From: Selaginella moellendorffii | Lineage: Eukaryota; Streptophyta; Lycopodiopsida; Selaginellales; Selaginellaceae | Length of the DNA stretch: 64,000 nt | NCBI RefSeq assembly: GCF_000143415.4 | Contig: NW_003314268.1 | Location: 449,117-513,116 of the forward strand | Direction of reading: 5' to 3' | Part shown: positions 44,680 through 57,414 of the stretch, piece by piece | Numbering within the stretch: position 1 is the first letter of the stretch | Layout of the letters: the number at the start of each line of letters is the position of its first letter | Position numbers and translations under genes: made by a program | Notes under the pieces: generated by a model | The model's input: only the letters and a program-made list of their open reading frames with translations | The model's database searches: none | Told to the model about the DNA's origin: nothing

Positions 44680-47600
44680 ACATTCACAAGAAGTTTTAAA
44701 ACTTCAAATTGCGGTTATGATCATAATGCCCATAACAAAACATACCATCACATATTTAATGTCAATGGGATAAATCACACTTTTATATGTTTTGTGATAA
44801 GAATTAAACAAGTAATAGATGTTAGCCTAAATTTGCCTTCTTTTTTCCTCCAAAAGATTGCAATACAAAAGCATGAATAAAACTATATAGTCACTATACA
44901 AATATGCTATTGCATTCATATTTCAAATATAATAAGCGCATAACAATATAATAGTAAACATAATTGCATTATTACATTGGGTTTTGGTTGTGCTTACTTT
45001 TGCTATATGCTTCATCACCTTTCAATCAATTAAAAAAAAAAATTGGTTAGTTACTTTGCATTGAAGTACTCAAGCATTGCAAGTATAAGCATATCTCAAG
45101 CTTCAAACAAACATGTATTCAAAGACTCTAAAATATAGTTTATCAAATGTTCAAATTATTACATTTCAAAAAATGCAATTGTTTAGTATTTTGGCTCCAT
45201 GACAATTTGGATTTATCATGAATCTTTGCTATAGATGCATTAAGATTTGATGGTGTAAGAGTGTGATATCTTTCCAAAGTAAGTGAACAAGTTGAGATTT
45301 TTAAACACTTTCCAAAAGTTTTCAGCAAAATGCTTTAAAAAATCCATGCAAGATGTTAAATTAGCTACAGGAATTTAGTTTAAAACTAAAGTGGTTAAAA
45401 TGTGTATTTAGGTCTAAGGATATTGGAGGGTTTCCTTATTAATTCTATAAAACTTGTGGTTGTTTTAAAGTTCCTTACTCGGAGATATATGAATAATGTG
45501 AAACTCTTCCTTGGTAAGATGCAATGTTTTGGTCTTTTTAATTATCATATTGCATTATTGCAAATATTGTTGAATTGTTAACATTTCACTATTGCTAGTG
45601 TTGCTTAAGTTATTAACATTATTTTTTGTTTAGTTTAAGTTGGTATTTTCAAATCTTAAAGAAGTGTTAACAACTCTTCTAATTGTGGTGTATCCTAACT
45701 ATATTTGATCTTTTATTTTGCATGTGAATGCTTATGATATTGATTTTGGAGGTGTGTTGATGCAAAAGAGAATAGATGGCACTATTATAGAATTTATTAA
45801 TCTTGAATCCTATCACTTGCTTAATTTGCATAAATGAATGATTTTTACCAAGTCATGCAATACTGTAAAGATAATGTTATGGCACTAGTGTCATAGTGAT
45901 AGAATTGGAGTGTGGATGGAGAGGGAGGTAGATGCTTAATTAGTGTCATCCTTATATGTTATAACTAGCGGTGGTGAACTACTCTATGAATGCCTAGTAG
46001 CAGTTTAGGATTTTAAGAAGTTTCATGCATACTTGCATAGTTCTTAGACATTATTAAAAGGTGATTATGTTATGGTTACTTTATTTTTAAAACAAAAGAA
46101 TTTGTGCATACAATACTTTTGATTATCAAGGAAAACAAAAGAAAAGAATGATATACACAAAACTATATATTAAATTTGCAAGCTAGTTTGGAAAAAGCTT
46201 ATCTTGGTAAAAGAAGTCCTTGAGCTTGCAAATGAAAATTTATCTCACTACAATTGTGGCATTATGACAGTTATGACAGCATTGTGGTGGGAAGTTGTAA
46301 GGCTGTGGCAAAGCACTAGGGCATTAAGGCACTATGGTGGCTATGCTCGTGGCCATGGCAAATGGCTGTATAGCCATTTTGCCATGACTGCCATGCTAGA
46401 GCTGCATCATCTTGGTGTTGGAGGATTCAAAAGCTTGGTGATCTACTCCTTGATTTAGAGTGCCACAACTAAGTATGATCTAATATTTACCCTAATTTAC
46501 AAGGATAAATGTGACTAAGTGTTACACTTTTTAGATAATTTACTGTAAATTTAATAATTCATTTGATAGTTTTTAATACATTAATTGAAAATTTTAAAAC
46601 CTATATACACACACACACAAACACACAGATATATATACTCCTAAATTTGAAATTATATGTTGCGTATGTCCTTCTTGTGAAGTATCCATGAATGGAGGTA
46701 TCCACTATGGGACTATGGTATGGGTGGATGAGTAATTACCTCATATAGAATAATTAATTTACACAATAAAAGTATTAATAGATTCAATGTGGAAATGGAA
46801 ATACTGGTTCCTCTTGGCTAAATAGAGTTTATTAGTCAATAGTCAATAATGATATTGACATCTCTGAAGGGGGGTTGAGTGTAGCACATGTGATTATGGG
46901 ATAAGATTTGGATATACTATTACTGTGGATCCTTAGAACCTTGGGGAATATGGAAATAAAATAGCCACTAAAAATTCTTTTATAAAGCAATTGCTTTTTT
47001 TTCAGTTAGCTCAAAGGAGTGTGGACCATACTTGAGCTCAGAAGTTGAAGAGTTGAGCTCACTTTTCAATTGTAATTTAGTACAATCATTATAAACTTTA
47101 AAATATTAAGGTTATAGTGGACTTAATAATTTTATAACTCTCTATATATTATATAGATAAAAATGTTCTAAAGGACACTTCAAGTTCTAATAAATTAAAT
47201 ATTTACTACATGCTATAATAGGGACATTTGTTAGAACATAAAATAAAATATTTACAAAAAGAGTATTCTTGTCACTTTCTTAAATCTATACTTTGTGCTT
47301 TCTGGCTAGTAAATGTCAGATTTTTCAGAATTTAAAAATTATTAAATTTGAATTAAGATTCTATATACAGCCATATAACCCATTTGAAAGGAAAAAAAAA
47401 AAAAACCGTTGATGTAAGTTTGTTGCATATATAAAAAAGACTTGGTTCTTTTTTAGAATACATTTTTGAGGGGTTTGCTATAGTATACTATCTAGAATTT
47501 ATAGATCTTCACTTGCACTTTCATTCAAAAAAAGAGAAATACACACAAATGTCTATGGGTTTTACTGATGGTAATTTTAACTCTCTAAATTTAAAAGCGG

Positions 47601-48400
47601 CCAACGGGGCAATATTTTTTCCCAGGGTTCAAAGTTAGGAAATGCAATAGCTATCCCACTACACATCATAACCAAACCACACAAGAGAAAGAAAAAGAGG
47701 ATAGTGAATATAGTGATCATGAGTTGGAGATAAATGCAATGATAAAGGGTGTTATAAATTAGGTGAAAAAAAAAGTTTCCCAACTTGTTTTAGAAAATTG
47801 CAATTCTATGACTTTAAAAAAATTCCCTATATGTTTTTTTGCTTTTGGTGGAAATAATGGTGATGATCACTATGATAGTATATATGCTCTCGTGACATAT
47901 TGCAACATCATGCACCCGAAAGACTACTATGAAATATTTTTTGAGATGGTAAAGATAGAAGTGGAGACACACAAATACTATAGGCAATATTGCGAAAAGA
48001 ACACTAGCAAGTATATAAAATGAAAAGTGAAATGATAAAATATTTTTTATTAATTATATAAAGTATAATAAGTTTATATTATTGATAGAGAATAAACATC
48101 GATAGTCTTGGAAAATTTAGCTAGCTCCAAAAGTATTCTGCAACTCAGCAATAGTAAGGCTTGTTTAGTGTATATGAATATCCACTTTAGGATCTTGATG
48201 TAAAATGTTGATAAAGATGTAATATATATGCTTGCAAGGAGCATATACCTTCCTATGTTCCTCATGCTTTATAAAGTCTAGACATGTGTAAGAAGAAAAA
48301 TATTGAATAACAATTATGTATTCTCCACCATTTGTTTTGACTATGTACTCTTTTACAAGTGTACTAATGTACTTTGTGGAGAGAATTTCACACTCAAAGT
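44680..48400. other. AT-rich DNA without recognised genes
   Basis: Long low-GC stretch. A short CA/TA microsatellite lies near 46,605-46,637. Around 46,250-46,400 GGCA/ATGG-rich imperfect repeats occur. Short frames such as 47,763-48,023 (plus) show no family signature. Nothing else is supportable. Confidence 0.45.
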
Positions 48401-48899
48401 GTTTGAGCTAAGTATATTTTACTTTGCTTCTGCTTGGAGACAATACCAATAAATTTAACTATCTTACCTTTTTTTGCTTGGTTCTATCACTCATGTCTCC
48501 AACTCTCGTTTTAGGATTGAAACCAAATTTCTCAAGGTTTTCAATCTCATCTGAGGTGAGTGCAACCCTATTAACAACCAGCCATTCTTTAGGTATTACA
48601 TCAAGTTTAGTCATTATAGTGTCTTCAAGCCGCTTTGTATGATTGGCATCAGTGTTGCAACAATATAGCCAACACCATATTGAAAATTCTACTTATTTTC
48701 ATTCCCTATGGAAACATGGGGTGGGAATAAAAGCAAACTTGTCACTACGGATCTAAACTCAACACTTGCCCTTTAGAAGTATCCCTACACATTTTACATT
48801 TGATTTTGTTAGCACTCGACAGATTGCATATTACTTCAGCTCTACGTTATGATAAATAATTTCAACCTGTTGTGATGTACTATTTTTATCAGCCACTTG

Positions 48900-51389
48900 A
48901 GGTAGCTCAATCTAAGGCTGATATCTTGGAGTAGAATGGTACTCAACATCAAACTTGTGAAAGCTTTTTGCTCCAAGATCCGTGCCAACTTCTTCACTAG
49001 CAAAGGAAAAGTGATGCTTTGAGCAAATGATCTTTATTTATATCACCAATAAAAGCATGGGGAGTGTACTTTATAGATGTGCTACAGACCACTTCCTCCA
49101 CTACAGTTACCACTATTTGTGCTGGTGGAATCACTTTCTTTTTCATCTGATCATGTAACATCTTAATTGAAGGTCTTGTTCCCATATATCTTCCTTCCTC
49201 AAATGCTAAAGCTTTTGAAGAGTATTCTATAGCACATATCAAATTTGATAGACATGCTTTGTATAGACTCATTTTCCCTTTCCCTACCTCAAAGGAATGC
49301 CAGCTCCAATACTTACTCTCTGAGAGATTCACAGTTGGGGTGTATGCAAGATCCTCAAGTGGTTGGTCCTAAAAAAAAGATAATATTAAAAAGCAATAAA
49401 AAGAGAAGAAAAAAAATGTTTAAACTAACCTAAAAAGAGTGATGTCTCCATTGAAACATTCTAACTTCCCACCACTCTAACCACGACTCAAGTTGTGGTA
49501 GACAACTTACATTCATATAGCCATCTTCACGCCACCACATTCAGATCTCATTTGCTTTTGCCTCATGCTCTTCTTCAGAAGGTGCAATTTACCATTGTTT
49601 GCACAACTCCTTAAATGTTAATTGGAAATTTAGCTTGATAAAGTGGTAGTGTTGGTTTAGGCTCTAAGCCCAATGGAACTCACAAGTCCTTTCATGACCT
49701 TCTAGGGGTTGACCATTCCCAAAGACTACAGGAATGCCATTCCAATTAGCCTTAGCGCCATCTGCCATGCAACCACGAAAGTTGGCAGGCTTATCAGTCT
49801 GCTTCAGTATAATGTGAAAGAGGGACTTCCAAAATATTTTTTAAGCCATCTAGTTTTGTACTTTAAACTCTGCTATTGCAATTGTCAATTTACAATGTAG
49901 CCTATAAAAAGGGCAATGTTTAAAACTATTTTAAGATAGTGAGAAAAAATCACTACCTTGGATCATACATATCGCATGGTTGTCCAACTTACTACCCACT
50001 TCATATAGTCAAAATGTACCCATACATTAGCAAGGTCATTCAACCTAAACACATCCATTCGCAAAACAAGATCCACACTAAAGGTAAGGCCCATGGTAGA
50101 CATTTTAAAAACAAAGGGGTGCTCTTGCTCATTAATGACTTGATCTGGAAATAAACTCTCATGGATAAACACATAGAGATAAGTTCATTTTAGTTTAAGG
50201 ATAGAGTCAATTTTTTATTGAAGTTTCCCCTCGTGAGATTTATACATTCTAAATAAAACAAAATGTAAGAGAGATATTATTGAAAAGTATGTAATAATAT
50301 TTTTTTACCTCTTGAGGCTAGTTGCAAGTTGCATGTGTCGTAATAACCCCTACAAGCTAGCCTCATCCAATTGAGTATTCTTGCAATCCAGATCGAGTAA
50401 GATGCTTGCAATAAAATCCTTGAGCATTGTCTTTTGAACATGTTTTGGAGTTGCAAATGAATTTCTCATAGTTTTTATTTGCATTGCATCTTTAAAATGG
50501 TTGATTAAACTCCTTTGTATCCCTTTCTGCATTGAATATATGTGTGTGCCAATATATATTGCAACTCTACCAACCTCTCCATCCCATGGAAGAAAGTAGT
50601 ACATCTTGGCCTCGCAGATGGCATGACATAATAGAGCATTCTTACAAAACTGACACTTGAATCCAACATCAATGGTGTCACAAATGGGAGGATTGATTGC
50701 AGATCCTTAAAAAAATATGGAGTTTTTACCACGCTTTTGATTGCATGCATCATTCACACAATTCAAATACCCACCACAATAAACCATGGATATTATACCT
50801 TCGAAATGTTGGAAATTTGTGGTCTTGATCTTCCACTAGTTGTGGACATTTTGCTTGGTCTCTATCCCCTTTCGTTTTGAGCTGACAAAAGATGGTAGTT
50901 CAAGAAAGATATTGCCATTGTATGTAGATAGGAGCTTGCTCACGGGCCTATGCAAAAACAAGCGCACATCGAAAGAGAGGTAGGAAAATTGGAAAGCGTT
51001 GCAAATAGCTTTGAATACCGGTGAAGTCGGAGTTTGCCAATACTTGGCTCGCACTAGACTAACATCTCCATTAGAACTAAAAGAGGAAGAATGATGATGA
51101 CTAACTCTTGCTTCATATTCACTTTCACAATTTCGCAATTTTGCACTTTGATTGGAGATTTAAAAACTTGAATCTCTTTACACTTGAAATGTTGCAAATC
51201 CCAATATTGTCCACCTTCACCCACACCCTCCAATTGTTCAATTACACCAATGTTGTTGCGAATCACAGCCTCCAATGAAGTAGAATTACGAGAAAGATTG
51301 AAACGTTGGTAAAGAAAACTTTCTGAAATAAAACTTTGGTAGAAAAAAAGCAGTGGATGATTTTGGTAATGTAGAAGAAAGCTCTCCAT
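48900..51389 (-). mobile_element. Decayed DNA-transposon-like coding region
   Basis: Minus-strand fragments in consistent order read as one broken gene: FVSSKRKGIETKQNVHN, then WKIKTTNFQHFEG, VYCGGYLNCVNDACNQ, CDTIDVGFKCQFCKNALLCH, CEAKMYYFLPW with RVAIYIGTHIYSM, then PFVFKMSTMGLTFSVDL and VWVHFDYMKWVVSW, and toward 49,000 WREDGYMN and EYSSKALAFEEGRYMGTRPS. The spaced Cys/His pairs followed by a longer acidic-residue region recall a zinc-binding module of transposase-type proteins in early plants. It is interrupted by many stops. The exact superfamily is not certain. Confidence 0.4.
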
Positions 51390-52379
51390 TTTGTTGCCTT
51401 TAGGTTTTGCAAGTTTGAACTTTTATGATAAGGTCTATCAGAAGTATAAAAAGATTATGTTGTTATACAATATTAAAAGTCCACATTGTCTTCTAATCTT
51501 TTTACTAGATTCAAAAATATGCTCAAAGTTAGAGTTAGAATGAAAAGAAATGTCACCTCAAATATGTGCTATGCCATTATGTGAAAAGTAAGAGTGATTT
51601 TATTCTAGGATCTAACATCGAATAATGTTGCTATAATAAATTCTATATGAAGTATAAAGAACTATGTTGTATAATATTAAAAGTTTGTATACATTGAATT
51701 CAAAAACATGCTCAAAGTTATTATATAGAGTAACTTTCGGTAGAATGGAAAGAAATATCACCTCAAGCATGTGCCATAATGTAAAAGATAGGAATGATTT
51801 TATTCTAGAATCTACCATCAACCATCTGTTGCCAAACAAATTAAATATTGTACATATTTTCAATACTCCATTAAAGTTAGAAATCATCACATTCTTTTGA
51901 ACTCATTTAAATATATTCCATCTTAGTACTACCATCTATCACTTATAGTAAATTATCTATTATATTGCTTTGGAAATAACACTTTATGATTTTAATAATC
52001 TTATATTTTCTAACAAGATTCTATGATGTGCAAGAAACACAATTCTCATTTTAATTTCATACTGTGATCAACTCAACACATGCGGCTGTGACATTATTTC
52101 CACATTATGGCATAGTCATATTAGAGCACACTTATTATTATATTATAACTCAAAAGGACTTTGTCACGTGATCAAATCTAGGACGGAATAGAAATTGTAC
52201 ATTGCTAGCAAATATTTGCAGAAAGAAATGAAGATTTATTGCATCCACAAAAAATGACTGTGATGAGCTGTTGACATTAGGGTTTTACAGAAAGTACAGT
52301 GGGAGATTGGGAGTGATTGTGGGATCTATCAATGTCAAACACAATGCTGCCAAGAGTAAGTCTTTTTTTTCTCCTCCAC

Positions 52380-53215
52380 TCCCTCGTTACTCCACCTCAA
52401 CACCAAGCACCATAGCACCCAGCACTGCCGCGCCACTGTGCCACAGTGTTGCCATGCTGCAGCTCCTAGTGCTGCCATGCTGCAGCACCCAGCGCTGCCG
52501 CACCCAGCGCCACCGAGCCCAATGCCCAGCACCGTCATGCTGGTGTGTGGTGATGTCTAAGGCATGCAGCCTAGTGCCGCAGTGCCCAGCACCACCAAGC
52601 CCAGCACCCAGCACCACCATGCCAGTGTGTGGTGATCTCTGGGACATGCGGCATGGCAACGTGCAGTGTGCTGCATGCCATAGCACGCTGCACAGGCTGC
52701 ACGGGCATAGCGCGCTGCATGGGCTGCACGGGCATATAGCACGCTGCACAGGCTGGTACGCTGGTGAACCAGCCCAGGCACTCAGCTGGGCACGATGATG
52801 CACGTCACACTGTACAGCGACACGCGGCATGCGGCACGGCGATGTGTGGTCTGCTGCATGGTGTCGCATGGTGCACCGCACATCACTGTGTGGCACACCG
52901 TGCGTCATTGGGCGGTGTGCCGCACGCCAACGCACGGCTCCCAATCCAGCAAAGCGCGGTGCTGGGCAGTGCAGGGTGGGCTGGTACACTAGCAAACTCG
53001 CCCTCACAGCCCAGCCCACACCAAGTGCTTGGGCCGGGCACTCTACATGGGCTTGCCAGGTTAGTGCAAGCACTCAGCTGGGCACTCTGCGTGGGCCAGC
53101 AAGGCAGTGTGGGGCAGGCTGGTATGCCAGCAAACCAGCCCATGTGACCTAGCCCACACCAAGTGCCCGAGCTGGGCACTCAGCCCAGCACTCAGCCTGG
53201 GGTGGGTCGGTATCC
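52380..53215. repeat. GC-rich low-complexity island in AT-rich surroundings
   Basis: Degenerate repeats of CCCAGCAC, GCTGCCATG, GGCATGC and TGGGCACTCAGC fill about 840 bp. Long open frames on both strands result from the lack of stop codons in this composition and have no protein character. Borders to AT-rich DNA are sharp on both sides. Confidence 0.7.
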
Positions 53216-53299
53216 TGGAGGATGTTGAGAATATGGTTATCTAGCAAAAGTGGGAGCATGTTTGTTAGAAAATCCATAGGCAACTGCTCAAGAGCACAA

Positions 53300-53996
53300 A
53301 CTTCATGCTCTTTGACATGCTTGATGGTCTTCCAGACATTAATGGCAATGTCCTAAGCTGGAACATCCTGACTAAAGACCACTTGAAGGATGCATTCCTT
53401 TTAGCAGCAATTCTCCTTCACACAACTGGTCAAGTTGTCTTCATTCTCCTGAATGACCCCCATTAGATGTTCTGCTTTATGAGGTATGCAACTCAAGTCA
53501 ATTTCAAGAGGTTTTCTTTCGGGTGCATCATGGATAGTGTTGGGGTTGAGACCAAAGGCATCCTAGGCATGCTAGAGAAGGTATGAAATCATCTTGTGTT
53601 TTGGGTTGTCTCTAAAGTCTTATTATTCAAGTTATGATGTGGACCTATCATATGTTTTGCAGAAAAGAAAATGAGGGTTTTCATGATAGCGAGTATACTG
53701 CACAAGTTTTGCCAGGGTATGATAGCTCTACTGACATCATACCAAATCTCGTAGATGACAACATCTGTAACACATTGTCTAGGTATCAGTTCCAATCTCC
53801 ATTGATGATGCATATCTTACTTGAGTTTTATTGCTCAACTAGGGGTGTTGTCATCAATTGCACAACAGGTAATGGTTCGATGGTTGAGGTAGCATGTGAC
53901 TTTGGTAAATTGGTGTTTACAATTGAAGAGTATAAATTCTTCAAATGCCATCTTAGAGGTTTTTGTTTTTCTTTATTAGTTGCTTCTGAGAGGTAA
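53300..53996 (+). pseudogene. Fragment resembling an N4/N6 DNA methyltransferase
   Basis: Three frames read in order: NGNVLSWNILTKDHLKDAFL and TTGQVVFILLNDPH, stop; then VNFKRFSFGCIMDSVGVETK; then a 120-aa frame from 53,634 with LMMHILLEFYCS, GVVINCTTGNGSMVEVACDFG and KLVFTIEE. The layout, with a hydrophobic strand ending LND, then an NCTTGNGS loop and a following acidic strand, resembles motif X/I/II of N4-cytosine or N6-adenine DNA methylases, where DxFxGxGT is usual. The catalytic (D/N/S)PP(Y/F/W) motif was not found. Stops or unrecognised introns separate the parts. Confidence 0.35.
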
Positions 53997-54190
53997 TTTA
54001 TGATGTTCAAAAAACTTATATACAATATATATTTAGTTTTCTAGAAGTCTTCTTAGGTATGCATGGCACAACATATGCAATGTGTAAATTGAGGAGTGGT
54101 ATGAAAAATCTATTTATCAATGATACATTAAAAAACAATTGAATGCATCCACTTGCAATGAGAAGTGTGTCACATGTCAATATAATAATG

Positions 54191-54276
54191 ATAGTGACAG
54201 CGACTATGTCAATGTCAGAGATAGTGATAGGGTTAGTGACAGAGATAGTGTTAGAGATAGTTATAGTGTCAGTTTG
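54191..54276 (+). repeat. Hexanucleotide-type minisatellite
   Basis: Imperfect tandem units of AGTGAC / AGAGATAGTG / GTTAGAGATAG. No coding meaning seen. Confidence 0.6.
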
Positions 54277-55685
54277 TCAAATTTCATAATTACTAGTATT
54301 ATGAGTTAATTATCTATAGGTAAAACCATTTTTTTAATTAAAAAAAGGCGAGAGGGGGGAGATGGATAATATCATAGTGTAAGAATTATTAGTAGCTAGA
54401 ATTTTCAATAGGATGGCCTAAAAATACCATATTTAACACTTGTGGATGTAGTATTTACTAACATAATATTATTCCTCACCATAAAGTGGTAATGGTTGTG
54501 TGTTATTAACTCTTTCTTGATTTTCTTATACATGCATTTGTGCACACCTTCCATACCAATTCTTGGGTAGTTGTGATAGTGTTCTAGAAAAGTTTCTAGA
54601 CTTATATAACCTTTTGTTTTATCTAAATAAAAGTAGTAGATGGGACACTAAAGATAATATGTGCTCATTCTTTCAAAAGTTTCAGCTATATCTAAAGCAA
54701 GATCTTGAAGAAACATTTGGCATTGCTTTTAAAGCACATGAGGCAATCCATCTTTAGTAGCAATATCTAGAACTGGAAGAGGGATCTTTTATTCAATCAC
54801 ACTTGGGGTTATAAAAAAAAAAAGCCTCACAATGATTGTTATGTGGAGGGAAGGGTGGAATGTTGGTAGAAGTTAGAGATGGAGATGGAGATTTACATGA
54901 AATGCATGGGGGCCAAGTGCGAGTAGCAATAACATTCTCGCTAGCCAAGAAAAAATCTAGGGGTTTTTTAAAGTTTAGATTGTCAGTCTCAAAAATGGGA
55001 CTTCAAAATTATAATAGTGTCAGAACCACTTGTATATATAATAATATCTTTATATATGCTAAAATATTATCATTCTTGAAAATATAAGATTTTCACTTTA
55101 CTTATAATAAATTAAACTTTTGAAAAAACTATGCATGACTTTCATACTACATTAAAGAGTGGCCTAAATATCCCGTATTCAACACTCATTGATGCAATTT
55201 TTACCAATAGAATATTGTTTTTCACCATGAAATCATAATAGCTATATATTTTTAATTCTTTCTTGATTTTCTTATACATCCACACATGCACACCTTCCAA
55301 ACCCACTCTTGGGCATTTATGACAATGCTCAATAAAATTTTGCAACCATTTTTATTGTTTAAATAAAAGTTGTATATAGGACACCAAAAATAATATATAT
55401 TTACATCAAGCTCTCCTGCCATATCTAGAGCAAAATCTTGAAAAAAATATTGACATCGTTTTTGGAGTATTGGAGGTAATCCAGCTCTTTTCACAACATC
55501 ATAAGGAAGGAATTTTTATTTAGTTGCATTTGAGGTTGCAAATGGAAAAGCTTTATAATAGCCCTCAAAATGAAAAAGAGGATTATTGCGTAAGTGAAGG
55601 TGGATTATTGGTTGAGATTGGAAATAGAGGTGGAGACTTATATGAGAGGCCTCTGAGACCAAAAGTAAACTTCTTCTTAACTAGT
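54277..55685. other. AT-rich DNA before the assembly gap
   Basis: Short broken frames in both directions. The part near 54,560-54,760 and its look-alike around 55,250-55,500 share words such as the TTTCTTGATTTTCTTATACAT segment, so they appear to be two copies of one degenerate repeat. No gene recognised. Confidence 0.4.
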
Positions 55686-55785
55686 NNNNNNNNNNNNNNN
55701 NNNNNNNNNNNNNNNNNNNNNNNNNNNNNNNNNNNNNNNNNNNNNNNNNNNNNNNNNNNNNNNNNNNNNNNNNNNNNNNNNNNNN
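55686..55785. other. Assembly gap of 100 N
   Basis: Exactly 100 unresolved bases, the conventional placeholder for a scaffold gap of unknown size. Features on the two sides cannot be assumed to be adjacent. Confidence 0.99.
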
Positions 55786-57410
55786 ACATCTACTATGAGA
55801 GCAAGTGGCTATAGAGTTCAAGAAGCTAAAAATTAGCACATAATTTAATATATAGCCTTATTTTATATAGTTGGCCTGCCATATATAATAATGGCAAACA
55901 CACACGAGCACACAAACATGCATTTTTGCAAGATTACCTTTTAATCTAAAAAATATATGTAGATTTAACTCTTTGATTTGTCCACATCATATATACTACA
56001 CACTTATACTCTTTGCAAGATAAAATATATCAAGAGGAATAAGATCTATATAAAAAAATTACTTTTCTTTATAATATTTTAGTGGATTACAAAAGCCATT
56101 GAAAGTTTTATAGAATGGATTTATTAATGCTTTTTGCTATACTATCCATCTCTTCTTTTTTCTTACTCTGAACTATTGTTTTGAAAGTAACAAAAACATT
56201 TTTATTAATAGTGACAGTGGTTTCCACATTTTCGGATGGGTAATAAAGACCAAAAGTGTAATATAGAAACTGTGGTAGTGAAATAAAATTAACATGCTCA
56301 CATTTCTGTATACTAGAACTACTTATAGATTTTTTGTTTTCCTTGCTTCCCATTTCTGTAAACCTTAAAGAATGAATGAGTGAATCAATGTTTTGAATTA
56401 TTTATATATTTTTGGTCAATTTTTGAAATGTACAATAGAAATTTCAAGTTCATTTAAACTTCAATATTCTTATTTTTATTTGGGACCAATAAAGCCCAAA
56501 ACTTTCTATAGGTTCAGATGAACTTCTAATTCTAGAAAGAGTATTTTATTATATAAATTGCATTAGAAAGATTCAAAAACTAGAAATTTCTCTAAACCAT
56601 TGACAAATAAATTCATGAATTTCAAGTTCACCAAAGAGTAACATTTTTCTAACTTAACATTTCTTTATAAGACTTATGGTTGACTATGTTGACTAGCATT
56701 GACTTGAGATGAATTGAGCTCAATTTGTGAACTCAACTTAAGTTTGGACTATCCCCGCTTAAAAGGAGAGAGATAAAGTGTGTAACAGTATGTAATATTT
56801 GTAAAGTGTTGGATCAACTATAAAAAGTTGGTATGAAGCTAAAGCAGTTAAAGTGTGTATATGGGTCCAAAGACATGATTTATCTTAAGCACTATATGTC
56901 TTGTAAAGGTTTGCAAGTTGATTATGATAAAATTATGGCTATTTTGAAATTCTTTACTTCGAAATGTGTGAATAATATATAATGCTTCCTTGGCAAGATG
57001 AAATATCTCAATTGTTTTATTAATCATCTTTTTTTTTATCATATTGCATCATTGTAAACATTACTAAAGTCATCTATATTGTCTTTCAGCTAATCTAAGG
57101 ACTATAAACATACATTTATTAATCTTAAAGAGGTGTTGATAATTCCTCCAATTTTGGATATACTACACTCTATCTCTCTCCCTTTAAGCTAATTAGAAAA
57201 AGGGCAATTACTTGATAAGAGAGTTGTTAGTGGATATTTATCCCCATTTATCTCTTAAGGCTAGACAATGATAGTATATCTACATTTTATCCCATAATTA
57301 CATGCATTACACTCAACCCCCTTTAAAGCTGTCAATATCTTCATTAACTATTGATTAATAGCCCCTACTAAATCAAGAGGAAACCACCTTCATTTTCACA
57401 CTAAATTTAT
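55786..57410. other. AT-rich DNA without recognised genes
   Basis: Low-GC sequence with short frames only. Nothing supportable. Confidence 0.4.
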
Positions 57411-57414
57411 CCTT

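Noticed and set aside
52387-53073. 228-aa minus-strand frame and several plus-strand frames in the GC-rich island
   Set aside because: Frames are open because of low-complexity GC-rich repeats. The translations are His/Ala/Cys/Pro-rich repeats without domain character.
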